Shown: piece by piece, positions 27,121 to 37,149 of the stretch | How the letters are laid out: every line of letters begins with the position of its first letter | Position numbering within the stretch: position 1 is the stretch's first letter | From: an uncultured bacterium | GTDB taxonomy: Bacteria; Planctomycetota; UBA1135; GCA-002686595 | NCBI GenBank assembly: GCA_938083085.1 | Contig: CALLKX010000008.1 | Location: forward strand, 1-64,000 | Reading direction: 5' to 3' | DNA length: 64,000 nucleotides | Made by a program: the position numbers and the translations under genes | The notes under the pieces: model-generated | What the model was told of the DNA's origin: nothing | Databases searched by the model: none | The model's input: the letters and a program-made list of their open reading frames with translations, nothing else

Positions 27121-28506
27121 ATGAAGATCTTCAGCAAGAGCCTCTCCGGGGCCCGGGACGCGTGCCGAGGCGCGGCGCTCCTGATGGCATTCCTGGTGCT
27201 GATCGTGATCATCGCGATCGTCTACCAGATCAACACGGTGACGCTCACGGACGAGCGGATCACGTACAACGAGATCACCAGGGCCCAGATGGACCTGGCG
27301 ATCGAGTCGGTCCTCCTCCAGACCTACGAGGACCTCGCCGAGGACGCGCGCGCGGCGCAGGCCTCCGAAGGGGAGGACCCCGCCGCAGGGGCAGGGGATC
27401 CTGGGGCCGCCTCTGAGCCTGGCGAGGCGCCGAGGAACCCGGACACCGTCGACTCTCGCATGGACCGCTGGTACACGCCGCAGTCCACGAGCTTCGGTGA
27501 CATCCAGCTGCGCATCTTTATCCGCGACGAGAACAGCAAGTACAACGTCTTGAACCTGCTCCAGCCGGACGAGTTGATGGCAGAGCAGGCCGCCCAGCGC
27601 GTGGCGAGGATTCTCGACTACGCGCGCGGCGGCACCTCCGAGGACATCTCGGGTGGTGACGCCGAGGAAATGGCGCTCGCCATGCAGGCCTACATGGTGG
27701 AGCGTTTGGGATCGGATCAAGCCCCCCAGCCGCGGCTCCTCACGACGGACCTCGAGAACGAACAGCAGTCCGTGCCCTTCACGTTCAGTGAGTTCCGGTC
27801 GCTGCCGGGATTCGAGGACGGCATGTTCGAGGACTTCTTCGGTGAGGACGACGAGCGTATCCACGCCATCACGTCTTACCTCACGGTCTACACCTCCCCG
27901 GTGGTTGGTGATGAGGAGGAGGCGAGCGGCCTCCCCGTTGGGAACGGGGGCTGGGGTGTGAACGTCAACACCGCGCCGTTCGCGGTGCTCTCGGGGCTCT
28001 TCTCCGGCCGTGAGTTTCCGATCTCGCTCTGGGAGGGGATCCGCGACTACAGGAACGAGGCCGAGGATCCACTCGAGGATGAGGAGGGCGAGGAGGGCGT
28101 CGAGGACGTCGAGCCGGAGCCCATGCTGGACGAGTTCGGGGAGGAGCTCTTTCCCAAGCAGATCTTCGACAGCCTCGATGAGCTGGACGAGATCTACGAC
28201 TACGAGGCCCTCAACGAGGGGGAGAAGTCGACGATCTCCGAGGCCCTCGAGGTCACGAGCGACGTCTTCGAGATCGTGATCGCCGCCCGCATCTCCACCT
28301 CCTCTGACGTGAACCAGCGCCTTGAGTTCGAGTCCCGGCGCGAGCAGGAGGAGTACTTCCGGTCCGGTGAGCACCTCGTCCGGGTCGTGCGGTCCGTCGT
28401 CTGGCGGCGGCCAGTGGACGACGATGTGGTGATCGTCCCCCTCGTTCGATGGGAGGTCCTCGACAACGCCCCGCTCCAGGTGCTCGACTTCCCGGACGAG
28501 GATTGA
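27121..28506 (+). CDS. gspK: GspK-like minor pseudopilin
   Basis: Predicted 461 aa from ATG 27121, preceded by AAGAGCG; an upstream in-frame start at 27025 is less likely. Residues 16-37 (RGAALLMAFLVLIVIIAIVYQ) are the single N-terminal membrane helix typical of pseudopilins. The soluble domain contains IRDENSKYNVLNLL and WGVNVNTAPFAVLSGL, the latter matching the NVNTA motif of GspK (T2SK) proteins. The C-terminal half is unusually acidic (DPLEDEEGEEGVEDVEPEP). GspK caps the type II secretion pseudopilus and works with GspI/GspJ, which are not in this window. With the secretin it forms a two-gene fragment of the apparatus. Confidence 0.78.
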   Translation: MKIFSKSLSGARDACRGAALLMAFLVLIVIIAIVYQINTVTLTDERITYNEITRAQMDLAIESVLLQTYEDLAEDARAAQASEGEDPAAGAGDPGAASEPGEAPRNPDTVDSRMDRWYTPQSTSFGDIQLRIFIRDENSKYNVLNLLQPDELMAEQAAQRVARILDYARGGTSEDISGGDAEEMALAMQAYMVERLGSDQAPQPRLLTTDLENEQQSVPFTFSEFRSLPGFEDGMFEDFFGEDDERIHAITSYLTVYTSPVVGDEEEASGLPVGNGGWGVNVNTAPFAVLSGLFSGREFPISLWEGIRDYRNEAEDPLEDEEGEEGVEDVEPEPMLDEFGEELFPKQIFDSLDELDEIYDYEALNEGEKSTISEALEVTSDVFEIVIAARISTSSDVNQRLEFESRREQEEYFRSGEHLVRVVRSVVWRRPVDDDVVIVPLVRWEVLDNAPLQVLDFPDED

Positions 28507-28514
28507 GCGCAGAT

Positions 28515-30152
28515 ATGGCAGCCAAGAGGGAGCCGATTGATCCGCTGCGGGTCGAGGTCTTTCATCACCTGTTCGCGGCCGCCGCGGAGGAGATGGGGGT
28601 GGCGCTCCAGCGCTCGGCGTTCTCAGTGAACATCAAGGAGCGGCTCGACTTCTCCTGCGCGATCTTCGGGAGCGACGGGCGGGCTGTCGCCCAGGCGGCG
28701 CACCTGCCTGTGCACCTGGGGGCGACGCCGCTCTCCGTCGAGGCCGTGATCGCGACCCATGATCTCCGGCCGGGGGATATCGCCTTCCAGAACGACCCTT
28801 TTGGCGGCGGGACACACCTGCCAGACATCACCTCGGTGGCGCCGGTCTTCGCTCCCGGCGCGAGCGGCCCCGGGGACCGACCGGCCTTCTACTGCGTCTC
28901 GCGCGCGCACCACGCGGACGTCGGCGGCGCCTTCCCGGGCTCCATGGCGCCCGCCAGGGACGTGCACGGCGAGGGGCTGCGTCTGCCGCCTGTGCGCATG
29001 GTCCGTGGGGGGGAGATGGACGAGGACCTGCTGCGGGTGTTCCTCGCGAACATGCGGGTCCCGGCCGAGCGGCGCGCGGACCTCTTCGCGCAGATCGCGG
29101 CGAGCCACGCGGGTCAGGCGAGGCTGTTGGCGTTGATGGCCGAGCACGGCCCTGAGGAGCTCGGCGCGAGGGGACAGGATCTGATCGGCTGGACCGCCGA
29201 CCTCACAGCGCGGCGGATCGCAGAGCTCCCGGAGGGGAGCTGGTCGTTCGAGGACGTCCTCGAAGGGGGGGCCGATGGCACGGGGGCGCTCCTCCCTGTC
29301 CGGCTCACGGTCACGAGCAGCGGGTCGGGGCTGACCTTCGACTTTCGGGACAGCGCGCCCCAGGCCCTCGACGGATCACCGGTGAATACCACCCGCGCGG
29401 TGGCCGTCTCCGCGGTCGTCTACGGCATTCGCCTGCTCATGCCCGGCGGCACGCCGACCAACGCAGGGCTGCTTGAGGGGGTCGAGGTGCTCACGAGGCC
29501 AGGCACGGTGGTGGACGCGACGTACCCCGCGCCTGTGGCCGCGGGGAACGTCGAGACGAGCCAGCGGCTGGTGGACATCATCCTGGGCGCCTTCGGCAAG
29601 ATGCTGCCCGGGGAGGTCCCGGCGGCGAGCGCGGGCACCATGAACAACCTCTCGTTCGGGGGAGCCCAGCTCGGCGGTGAGGGCGGGTCATTCACGCACT
29701 ACGAGACCCACGGCGGAGGGGCGGGCGCGGGGCCGAGGTTGGACGGCGCCCATGCCGTCCAGACCCACATGACCAACACGCGCAACACGCCGGTGGAGGC
29801 CCTCGAGAATGAGCTGCCCTTGCGGGTTCTGCGGCAGACGGTTCGCCGCGGGACCGGGGGCGCGGGGGCCCGTCAGGGGGGGGACGGGCTGGTGCGCCGC
29901 TTGAGCTTCCTGACGGATGTCCGGTTGTCCTGGCTTGCCGAGCGCCAGCGGCGAGGTCCGTTCGGGGTCGATGGCGGCGCCAGCGGCGCTCCGGGGGAGG
30001 CCTGGGTGCGGCGTCCCGGCTCCGAGTCCGACGAGCGCCTGACGCCGAAGGCCGCGCTGGACCTCCAGGCGGGGTCTGAGGTGGAGATCCGGACCCCGGG
30101 GGGCGGTGGGCACGGCGAGGCCCACCGGTCGCCCTCAACCACCCATCCCTAG
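28515..30152 (+). CDS. Hydantoinase B/oxoprolinase-family protein
   Basis: Predicted 545 aa from ATG 28515, 8 nt after the GspK stop. Diagnostic segments are GVALQRSAFSVNIKERLDFSCAIF (in pieces, residues about 25-50), HLPVHLGATP, NDPFGGGTHLPDIT, the metal-site-like RAHHADVGGAFPGSM and the C-terminal GGDGLVRRLSF, GPFGVDGG and TPGGGGHGE. HyuB subunits act with HyuA as ATP-dependent hydantoinases, N-methylhydantoinases, 5-oxoprolinases or acetone/acetophenone carboxylases. No HyuA gene is adjacent, so the substrate is unknown and the partner must be encoded elsewhere or be dispensable. The length is normal for the family. Confidence 0.85.
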   Translation: MAAKREPIDPLRVEVFHHLFAAAAEEMGVALQRSAFSVNIKERLDFSCAIFGSDGRAVAQAAHLPVHLGATPLSVEAVIATHDLRPGDIAFQNDPFGGGTHLPDITSVAPVFAPGASGPGDRPAFYCVSRAHHADVGGAFPGSMAPARDVHGEGLRLPPVRMVRGGEMDEDLLRVFLANMRVPAERRADLFAQIAASHAGQARLLALMAEHGPEELGARGQDLIGWTADLTARRIAELPEGSWSFEDVLEGGADGTGALLPVRLTVTSSGSGLTFDFRDSAPQALDGSPVNTTRAVAVSAVVYGIRLLMPGGTPTNAGLLEGVEVLTRPGTVVDATYPAPVAAGNVETSQRLVDIILGAFGKMLPGEVPAASAGTMNNLSFGGAQLGGEGGSFTHYETHGGGAGAGPRLDGAHAVQTHMTNTRNTPVEALENELPLRVLRQTVRRGTGGAGARQGGDGLVRRLSFLTDVRLSWLAERQRRGPFGVDGGASGAPGEAWVRRPGSESDERLTPKAALDLQAGSEVEIRTPGGGGHGEAHRSPSTTHP

Positions 30153-32511
<2,359 letters not shown>

Positions 32512-32515
<4 letters not shown>

Positions 32516-33432
32516 GCGCACCAGGTGCTGATGCAGCCGCCGCGAAGCGGGCGAAGCTGATCCTGCGGACCAAGGTAGGGTCCACGCTGGCGCTCTCTGT
32601 CGCGGGCCTCCTCTGGGCGGCGTCGCTGCCCGCGGGGGTGTTGATCACGCTCGGGTTTGCCACCGTCCTCTCCCTGTGGTCGATCCTCGAGGCCGCGCGA
32701 ATGAAGATCTTCGGGGGCACGCCTGCCGCCCTTGGAGCGGTCGCGGCGGTGGCCTTCGGAGCCTGGAAGATCCACGCGGAGCTCATTGCGCCGGATGTGC
32801 TGGGGCTCCCGTCGGCGGAGCAGGTGCTCACGAGAGAGCTTGGGCTGGCCTTTGTCTTCAGCGGCGTCGTCGCGATCATGGCCCGGGGCCTCGTCGGACT
32901 CAGTCGAGGAAAGCTGTCGTGGCGCCTCGGCGACCAACCGCGCTTCGTCGCGCTCGTCTTCCTGGTGGCTCTACCCCTGCTGGCGCTCGTGCCGATCCGC
33001 CTCGCCGGTGGCGCCGGCGGCCTCGCGATTTACCTCGTGCTGGCCAAGATCGGGGACATCGCCGGCTACTACGTCGGGAGCACCATGGGCAAGCGCCACC
33101 CCTTCCCGAAGCTGAGCCCTGGCAAGACCGTGGCGGGCTGCGTGGCCTCGCTGCTGGTCGGCATCGGCGCGGGGGCGGGCTTCGTCCTCTCCGGTGCGCT
33201 GGAGGGCGCGCGCTTCGGGATCATGTCCGGTGTCGTGCTCGGGTTGGTGGTGAACGTCACCGCCCAGGCCGGAGACCTCATGGAGAGCGGCTTCAAGCGC
33301 CGGGCCCAGGTCAAGGACTCCGGTACCACCTTCGGCCCCTCCGGCGGCATGCTGGACCTCGTCGACAGCCTCTTGCTCTCGGCGCCGCTCGTCGCCTTCC
33401 TCTGGCCGCTCTTGTTCGAGCTGCCCTCCTGA
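32512..33432 (+). CDS. cdsA: Phosphatidate cytidylyltransferase
   Basis: Predicted 306 aa from a GTG overlapping the uppS stop by 4 nt. Seven to eight hydrophobic segments are visible. The C-terminus carries the CDP-DG synthase signature: GDLMESGFKRRAQVKDSGTT followed by PSGGMLDLVDSLL. The enzyme makes CDP-diacylglycerol from phosphatidate and CTP in the inner membrane. The uppS-cdsA order is conserved in many bacteria; the usual following genes dxr/rseP are absent and replaced by phoH and ybeY. Confidence 0.93.
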
Positions 33433-33445
33433 CCACTCTCGCACC

Positions 33446-34513
33446 TTGCCCGAACTCACGATTCCGCTGCGCTCCCACGAGGAGGCGATCCTTGTCCTCG
33501 GTCCCTACGACCGCTACGCGCGCCTGCTCCGGCAGGACCTCGATATCGAGATCTATGCTCGCGCTGGGAACCTCCGCCTCAAGGGGGCGGACAGCGGTAT
33601 TCGCGCCGCCTCCGAGCGGATCGAGCACCTGCTCGGGAAGGCGCGGAAGGGGCGTGACATGAGCGTGCGAGAGATCGAGGGCATCCTCCTCGACCGGACG
33701 CCGGTGACCACCGAGAACGCGACCGTGGGGGGCGAGCGTCGTGGCGCCAAGGACGCCGGCGGCTCCGGCTCATCGGCCTCGGGGTCCCGCTGGGGCGGGG
33801 CCAAGCGGCCCGCAGTGGTTCGCTTTCGGCCGCGCCCCGTGGAGCCTCGCAGCGAGAACCAACGACGCTACTTCGAGGCTATCGAGAAGAACGACCTGGT
33901 GTTCGGGCTGGGGCCCGCAGGGACGGGGAAGACCTACCTCGCCGTCGCCGCCGCGGTCCAGCGTCTTCGGCGCGGCAAGGTCCGGCGGCTGATCATCACG
34001 CGCCCGGTGGTCGAGGCGGGGGAGCACCTGGGCTTCCTGCCTGGCGATCTGCAGCAGAAGCTCAATCCGTACCTGCGGCCGATCTACGACGCCCTGCGCG
34101 ACATGATCGAGCCCGACGATCTGGCTCGGATGGAGGAGGCTGGCATCATCGAGATCGCGCCGCTCGCGTACATGCGCGGGCGAACGCTCTCGAACGCCTT
34201 CGTCATCCTTGATGAGGGGCAGAACACGACCGCGTCGCAGATGAAGATGTTCCTGACCCGCCTGGGTGAGGGCTCGAGCATGGTGGTGACCGGTGACCCG
34301 TCGCAGAACGACCTGCCGCGCAATCAGCGCAGCGGGCTGGTCGATGGTGCCCGGCGGCTCCGTGGCTTCGAGGGGGTCGGCTTCATCGAGTTCGAGGCCG
34401 CCGACGTGGTGCGCCACCCGCTGGTGGCCCAGATCGTCCGCGCGTACGACCGCGACGGGCGAGGCGGGAACGGCGCGGCTGCCGAGCCCTCGACCGAAGA
34501 GGCTGAGGAGTGA
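33446..34513 (+). CDS. PhoH-like ATPase (YbeZ type)
   Basis: Predicted 355 aa from a TTG at 33446, 13 nt after cdsA. The first ~90 residues form an RNA-binding-like KH-type region (IYARAGNLRLKGADSGIRAAS), followed by a Ser/Gly-rich linker and a PhoH P-loop domain: GPAGTGKTYLA (residues 156-166), ITRPVVEAGEHLGFLPGDLQQK, and the Walker B/ DEGQNTTASQMKMFLTRLG and VTGDPSQNDLP motifs. PhoH/YbeZ proteins are thought to act with YbeY in rRNA processing and ribosome quality control. Here the two genes overlap by 4 nt, in keeping with that link. Confidence 0.92.
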   Translation: MPELTIPLRSHEEAILVLGPYDRYARLLRQDLDIEIYARAGNLRLKGADSGIRAASERIEHLLGKARKGRDMSVREIEGILLDRTPVTTENATVGGERRGAKDAGGSGSSASGSRWGGAKRPAVVRFRPRPVEPRSENQRRYFEAIEKNDLVFGLGPAGTGKTYLAVAAAVQRLRRGKVRRLIITRPVVEAGEHLGFLPGDLQQKLNPYLRPIYDALRDMIEPDDLARMEEAGIIEIAPLAYMRGRTLSNAFVILDEGQNTTASQMKMFLTRLGEGSSMVVTGDPSQNDLPRNQRSGLVDGARRLRGFEGVGFIEFEAADVVRHPLVAQIVRAYDRDGRGGNGAAAEPSTEEAEE

Positions 34514-34977
34514 CCGGAGGGTCCGTCACCTGGACGGTCTCCAACTTGCCCGGCGACCTCGATGAGGTCGAGGCGCGAGCAGCCCTCGTGGCGGCGCTGG
34601 AGCACGGAAAGGCGCCAGAGCTCCGCGTGGACGTGATTCTTGTCGACGATGCCGCACTCGCGCGGCTTCACGGGCAATACCTCGGGGACCCAACGCGGAC
34701 CGATGTGATCACCTTTGATCTGCGCGAGGACGGCGCGCCGGATGAGCACGGACCGGACGGGGAGATCTATGTGAGCGTCGAGCGAGCCCGCGAGATCGCC
34801 GCCGTACGCGGCGTCGGGGCGGCGAGAGAGCAGGCGCTCTATGTGGTCCATGGCGCGCTTCACCTCGTCGGCTTCGACGACCATGACCCCGAAGAACGAG
34901 CCTCGATGCGCGCCGCGGAGGCCGCGGTCATGAGCGGCCTCGGCTACGCCGACGACCTCGGCGAGCACGAAGTCTGA
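34510..34977 (+). CDS. ybeY: Endoribonuclease YbeY
   Basis: Predicted 155 aa from a GTG overlapping the phoH stop by 4 nt. The metal-binding segment is HGALHLVGFDDHDPEER; His 114 and His 118 are in the canonical HGxLHL arrangement, and the third His (125) is one residue further on than in the GYDH form, as in homologues reading GxDDH. YbeY is a single-strand-specific RNase needed for 16S rRNA 3' maturation and late 30S quality control. A TRTDVITFDL strand precedes the metal site as expected. Confidence 0.93.
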   Translation: MTGGSVTWTVSNLPGDLDEVEARAALVAALEHGKAPELRVDVILVDDAALARLHGQYLGDPTRTDVITFDLREDGAPDEHGPDGEIYVSVERAREIAAVRGVGAAREQALYVVHGALHLVGFDDHDPEERASMRAAEAAVMSGLGYADDLGEHEV

Positions 34978-35288
34978 GGCCCTCTTGGGCGCGATCGGAG
35001 GGACGCGGGGCGCCCTCGCGCGAGTTTTCGATCCAAAAAAAGGTCCGTCTTCCTGCGGGCTCTTCGCCCGCAAATAACTGCCGCAGCAGGGCGCTAAGGG
35101 GCGATTGGAGGCTCTCTTGCGTAGGTGTACGTTGCGCTTGAATGACGCGCCGCGGGGCGACGAGGGAGGAACTGTTGAACGGGCTGGTCTCGTATCGGTA
35201 CCTACTAGTCACAGAGGACACTTCGAGCCATCGCTCGGCGCCCCGGCGGACCGCCTGGTGACCTCCTGGAACCTGCACCTCACTCGAC
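34978..35288. other. Intergenic region between ybeY and sigma factor gene, 311 bp
   Basis: No convincing gene. It holds a hairpin at 35054-35072 (annotated) and an A7 run at about 35034-35040. A TTGAAC hexamer near 35176 with GTACCT/TACCTA about 17-18 nt on is a weak promoter candidate for the sigma factor gene. The sequence is less GC-rich than the flanking genes. Confidence 0.4.
35054..35072 (+). terminator. Hairpin downstream of ybeY
   Basis: TGCGGGC (35054-35060) pairs perfectly with GCCCGCA (35066-35072) over the five-base loop TCTTC. No T-run follows on the plus strand; the A7 run lies on the upstream side, so on the minus strand it would be a T-run about 13 nt beyond the stem. It probably ends the purA-ybeY transcript. 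Confidence 0.55.
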
Positions 35289-36146
35289 TTGACGCCCCAA
35301 ACCGACCCCACCTCCAAGCCCGAGACGCCCACTGGGGCGTCGAGCAGCAGCGCTTCTTCAGCGGAAGCCGAAGCGGACCTGGTCGTCGAACCCGTGGACG
35401 TCCTCTGGGCGGCCTTCCGGTCCGAACCGGGCGATGAGACGCGCAACGCGCTCGTCGAGCACTATCAGCCGCTCATCAAGCAGATCGTCCGGCGCTTCGG
35501 CGCACGCCTTCCGCGGACGGTGGATCGCGGTGACCTGCTCACCGCGGGCAACGTTGGCCTCATCAGCGCGGTGCGCGGGTTCGACCCCGAACGAGGAGTC
35601 CGCTTCGAGTCGTACTGCGAGCTGCGCGTCAAGGGCGCGCTCCTGGATGAGCTCCGTTCACAGGACTGGCTCCCGCGCCCCTGGCGCCAGAAGATCGAGC
35701 AGCAGAAGCGGACCGTGGAGCAGCTGCGGCGAGAGTGGGGGAGGAACCCCAACGACAGCGAGGTCGCCTCGGCCATGGGGTTCGATCTCGACGTGTACCA
35801 CCAGACGTTCGGCGTCGGCCTCCCCGGTACGCCGAGCGGCTCCATGCCGGCTGACGACGGCGGCGAGGACGGCGGCGGCGCCAGCCCCCTCGACATCGTC
35901 CAGGATCATGGCGTGGACGCGCCGGGCGAGCGCCTCTCGAGGGACGAGCTGATGAAGCTGGTCTCTCAGCGGATGTCGGACCAGGAGCGTCGCATCATCT
36001 ATCTGAAGTACTGGGAGGAGCTGCCGATGCGCGAGATCGGTGACCTCACCGGGCTCTCCGAGTCACGGGTCTGCAAGATCCACACGCGGCTGATCGAGCG
36101 TCTGCAGGATCGTTTCCGCGCGCACGAGGCCGACACGCTCGTCTAG
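35289..36146 (+). CDS. FliA/WhiG-type RNA polymerase sigma factor
   Basis: Predicted 285 aa from a TTG at 35289. After a Ser/Thr-rich N-terminal ~30 residues come region 2 (HYQPLIKQIVRRFGARLP, DRGDLLTAGNVGLISAVRGFDPERGVRFESYCELRVKGALLDELR in adjoining pieces), region 3 (RREWGRNPNDSEVASAMGF) and region 4 (ERRIIYLKYWEELPMREIGDLTGLSESRVCKIHTRLIERL, in pieces). The RVKGALLDELR and EIGDLTGLSESRVCKIH segments are characteristic of the sigma-28 FliA/WhiG group, which runs motility or development regulons. No flagellar genes lie near, and no anti-sigma gene is adjacent. The minus strand immediately downstream carries a c-di-GMP aptamer transcript (see 36909-36995). Confidence 0.92.
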   Translation: MTPQTDPTSKPETPTGASSSSASSAEAEADLVVEPVDVLWAAFRSEPGDETRNALVEHYQPLIKQIVRRFGARLPRTVDRGDLLTAGNVGLISAVRGFDPERGVRFESYCELRVKGALLDELRSQDWLPRPWRQKIEQQKRTVEQLRREWGRNPNDSEVASAMGFDLDVYHQTFGVGLPGTPSGSMPADDGGEDGGGASPLDIVQDHGVDAPGERLSRDELMKLVSQRMSDQERRIIYLKYWEELPMREIGDLTGLSESRVCKIHTRLIERLQDRFRAHEADTLV

Positions 36147-36181
36147 GCGAGCGTCCGGCCCGTTAGGAAGCAGGGCCCGCT

Positions 36182-36209
36182 GGGGCCTGGGGCCTGGGGC
36201 CTGGGACCT
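36182..36209. repeat. 7-nt tandem repeat
   Basis: Four head-to-tail units GGGGCCT, GGGGCCT, GGGGCCT, GGGACCT lie just after the sigma factor stop. They are too few to be called a functional element. Confidence 0.85.
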
Positions 36210-36844
36210 GAGCCCAGGCGAGCTCCGCTCCGCTGGAGTGCCCGGCCAGGCGGCACGCCGGGCCGGCTCCAAAGAGAGAGGGCCCGGCGCCTCTCGGCAC
36301 CGAGCCCTCCCAGGACTCCCGATCTCGAGCCAAGAAGGCTCTCCGGGAACGCAAATCGGCCGCGATCAGATCACGTCCGACCCCCTTGCGTCCCGAACGG
36401 CGGAAACCGCCGGACCGAGGTGCGATGGCGGCGGAAGGGTCCCTAACCTCCCGACGTCGCACGGTTCCTTAACCTCGACACCCGAGCACGCCGTCCCCAC
36501 GACGACCCGGGATCCGCTCCTCCTCTCGAGAGACGTTCGTGTCCCCACACGACCGCCTCCCACACCACATCTCCCCTGGCCGAAGCCGTGGGGGGACGCG
36601 AGTTCTGCAGGTCCAGCAGCGCCGTGGCGGCCGCGCTTGAACGAAGTCTGGCCGCCCGGCCCTGAGGCCTGGTGCGGTTGGATCGTTGTGGCAGCGGTGC
36701 GAAGCATGGGAGCTGGTGGATCGGGCGGATCCATCGCAAGTCCCACCCCGGCGAGAAAGGAAACCGTCCCGGAGCCGGCCGAAGCCGACCCCGGTCCGGA
36801 GGGCAGATGAGGAACGGTTGTTCCTATCCGACCCACGGTCCTCA

Positions 36845-36887
36845 GTCCGAGGCGGAACCTTTGAGGGTCCCGCGGCGCTCCTCGGAC
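36845..36887 (-). other. Compound hairpin immediately after the c-di-GMP aptamer
   Basis: Outer arms GTCCGAG/CTCGGAC (7 bp) enclose an inner 8-bp stem GCGGGACC/GGTTCCGC with loop CTCAAA, in minus-strand RNA sense, with a 7-nt bulge on the 5' side. The inner stem contains one G-U wobble only on this strand. It begins about 20 nt after the aptamer's 3' end, where a riboswitch expression platform would be expected, but no T-run follows. Confidence 0.5.
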
Positions 36888-36908
36888 GACGATCCCAATG
36901 GGTCGGGC

Positions 36909-36995
36909 GGTCGACATTCGGAAACTCGGCTGCCCGCGAGGGGCCCGTGGCTTTGCGTCCCGGACTTGCGTCCGGTTTGCCTTTGTCGTGTCGCC
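36909..36995 (-). promoter_or_regulatory. Cyclic di-GMP-I (GEMM-I) riboswitch aptamer
   Basis: Read on the minus strand, the element contains CACGACAAAGGCAAACC, a GGAC-GCAA-GTCC hairpin with a GNRA tetraloop, then GGGACGCAAAGCC, a short GCCC-ctcgc-GGGC hairpin, and GCAGCCGAGTTTCCG. This reproduces, in order, the conserved blocks of the GEMM-I class (compare the Vc2 aptamer: GGCAAACC, GAAA-capped stem, GGGACGCAAAGCC, then the GxAGCxGxGUUxCCG block). A closing stem P1 forms between GGCGACA (36995-36989) and TGTCGACC (36916-36909). The base equivalent to G20, which separates c-di-GMP from cGAMP binders, is G, so c-di-GMP is the expected ligand. No protein gene follows on the minus strand, so the regulated target is unclear. 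Confidence 0.82.
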
Positions 36996-37008
36996 GTTGG
37001 AGCGCCAC

Positions 37009-37036
37009 AGAATACCCAGGAAATCGCAATGGGCAA
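37009..37036 (-). promoter_or_regulatory. Sigma70-like promoter for the riboswitch transcript
   Basis: On the minus strand, TTGCCC (37036-37031) and TATTCT (37014-37009) are separated by 16 nt. Transcription from about 37002 would begin some 7 nt before the aptamer's P1 stem. The placement supports an independent minus-strand transcript. Confidence 0.45.
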
Positions 37037-37149
37037 ACGGGGGCACTTGTTTGGGCCCGGAAACGTTTTCCAGTCGCCCCCATGTCCCCGGATAGCATGG
37101 GGTTAGAGACCTAACACCACCGCTCCCCGGCCCGGGGATTGGGGCCTCC

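Larger units (their letters stand above)
36147..36908 (-). ncRNA. Putative structured non-coding region downstream of riboswitch
   Basis: This ~760-bp stretch has no believable protein gene in any frame: open frames are Arg/Pro/Ser-rich, lack family-like sequence and do not start sensibly. It is rich in perfect hairpins, for example AGGAAC-aacc-GTTCCT (minus strand, 36808-36823), TGGATC-cgccc-GATCCA (about 36716-36732), CGTGT-cccc-ACACG (36538-36551) and the compound hairpin at 36845-36887. In that compound hairpin one inner pair is a G-U wobble when read as minus-strand RNA but an A-C mismatch on the plus strand, which favours a minus-strand transcript. It lies downstream of, and in the same direction as, the c-di-GMP aptamer. 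I did not recognise RNase P RNA, tmRNA, SRP RNA or 6S RNA in it. The exact ends are unknown. Confidence 0.4.

Noticed and set aside
36380-36425. Second c-di-GMP aptamer (GGGACGCAA near a GGCGG-ttt-CCGCC hairpin on the minus strand)
   Set aside because: It shares one block only; the GGCAAACC and GCAGCCG blocks are absent.
36238-36810. 190-aa open frame in the gene-free region after the sigma factor gene
   Set aside because: Arg/Pro/Ser-rich, no recognisable domain, and it crosses the hairpin-rich region.
36147-37149. RNase P RNA, tmRNA, SRP RNA or 6S RNA
   Set aside because: None of the diagnostic sequences (for example GAGGAAAGTCC, a tmRNA tag frame, or GGAAGCAGCC-type SRP loop) was found.
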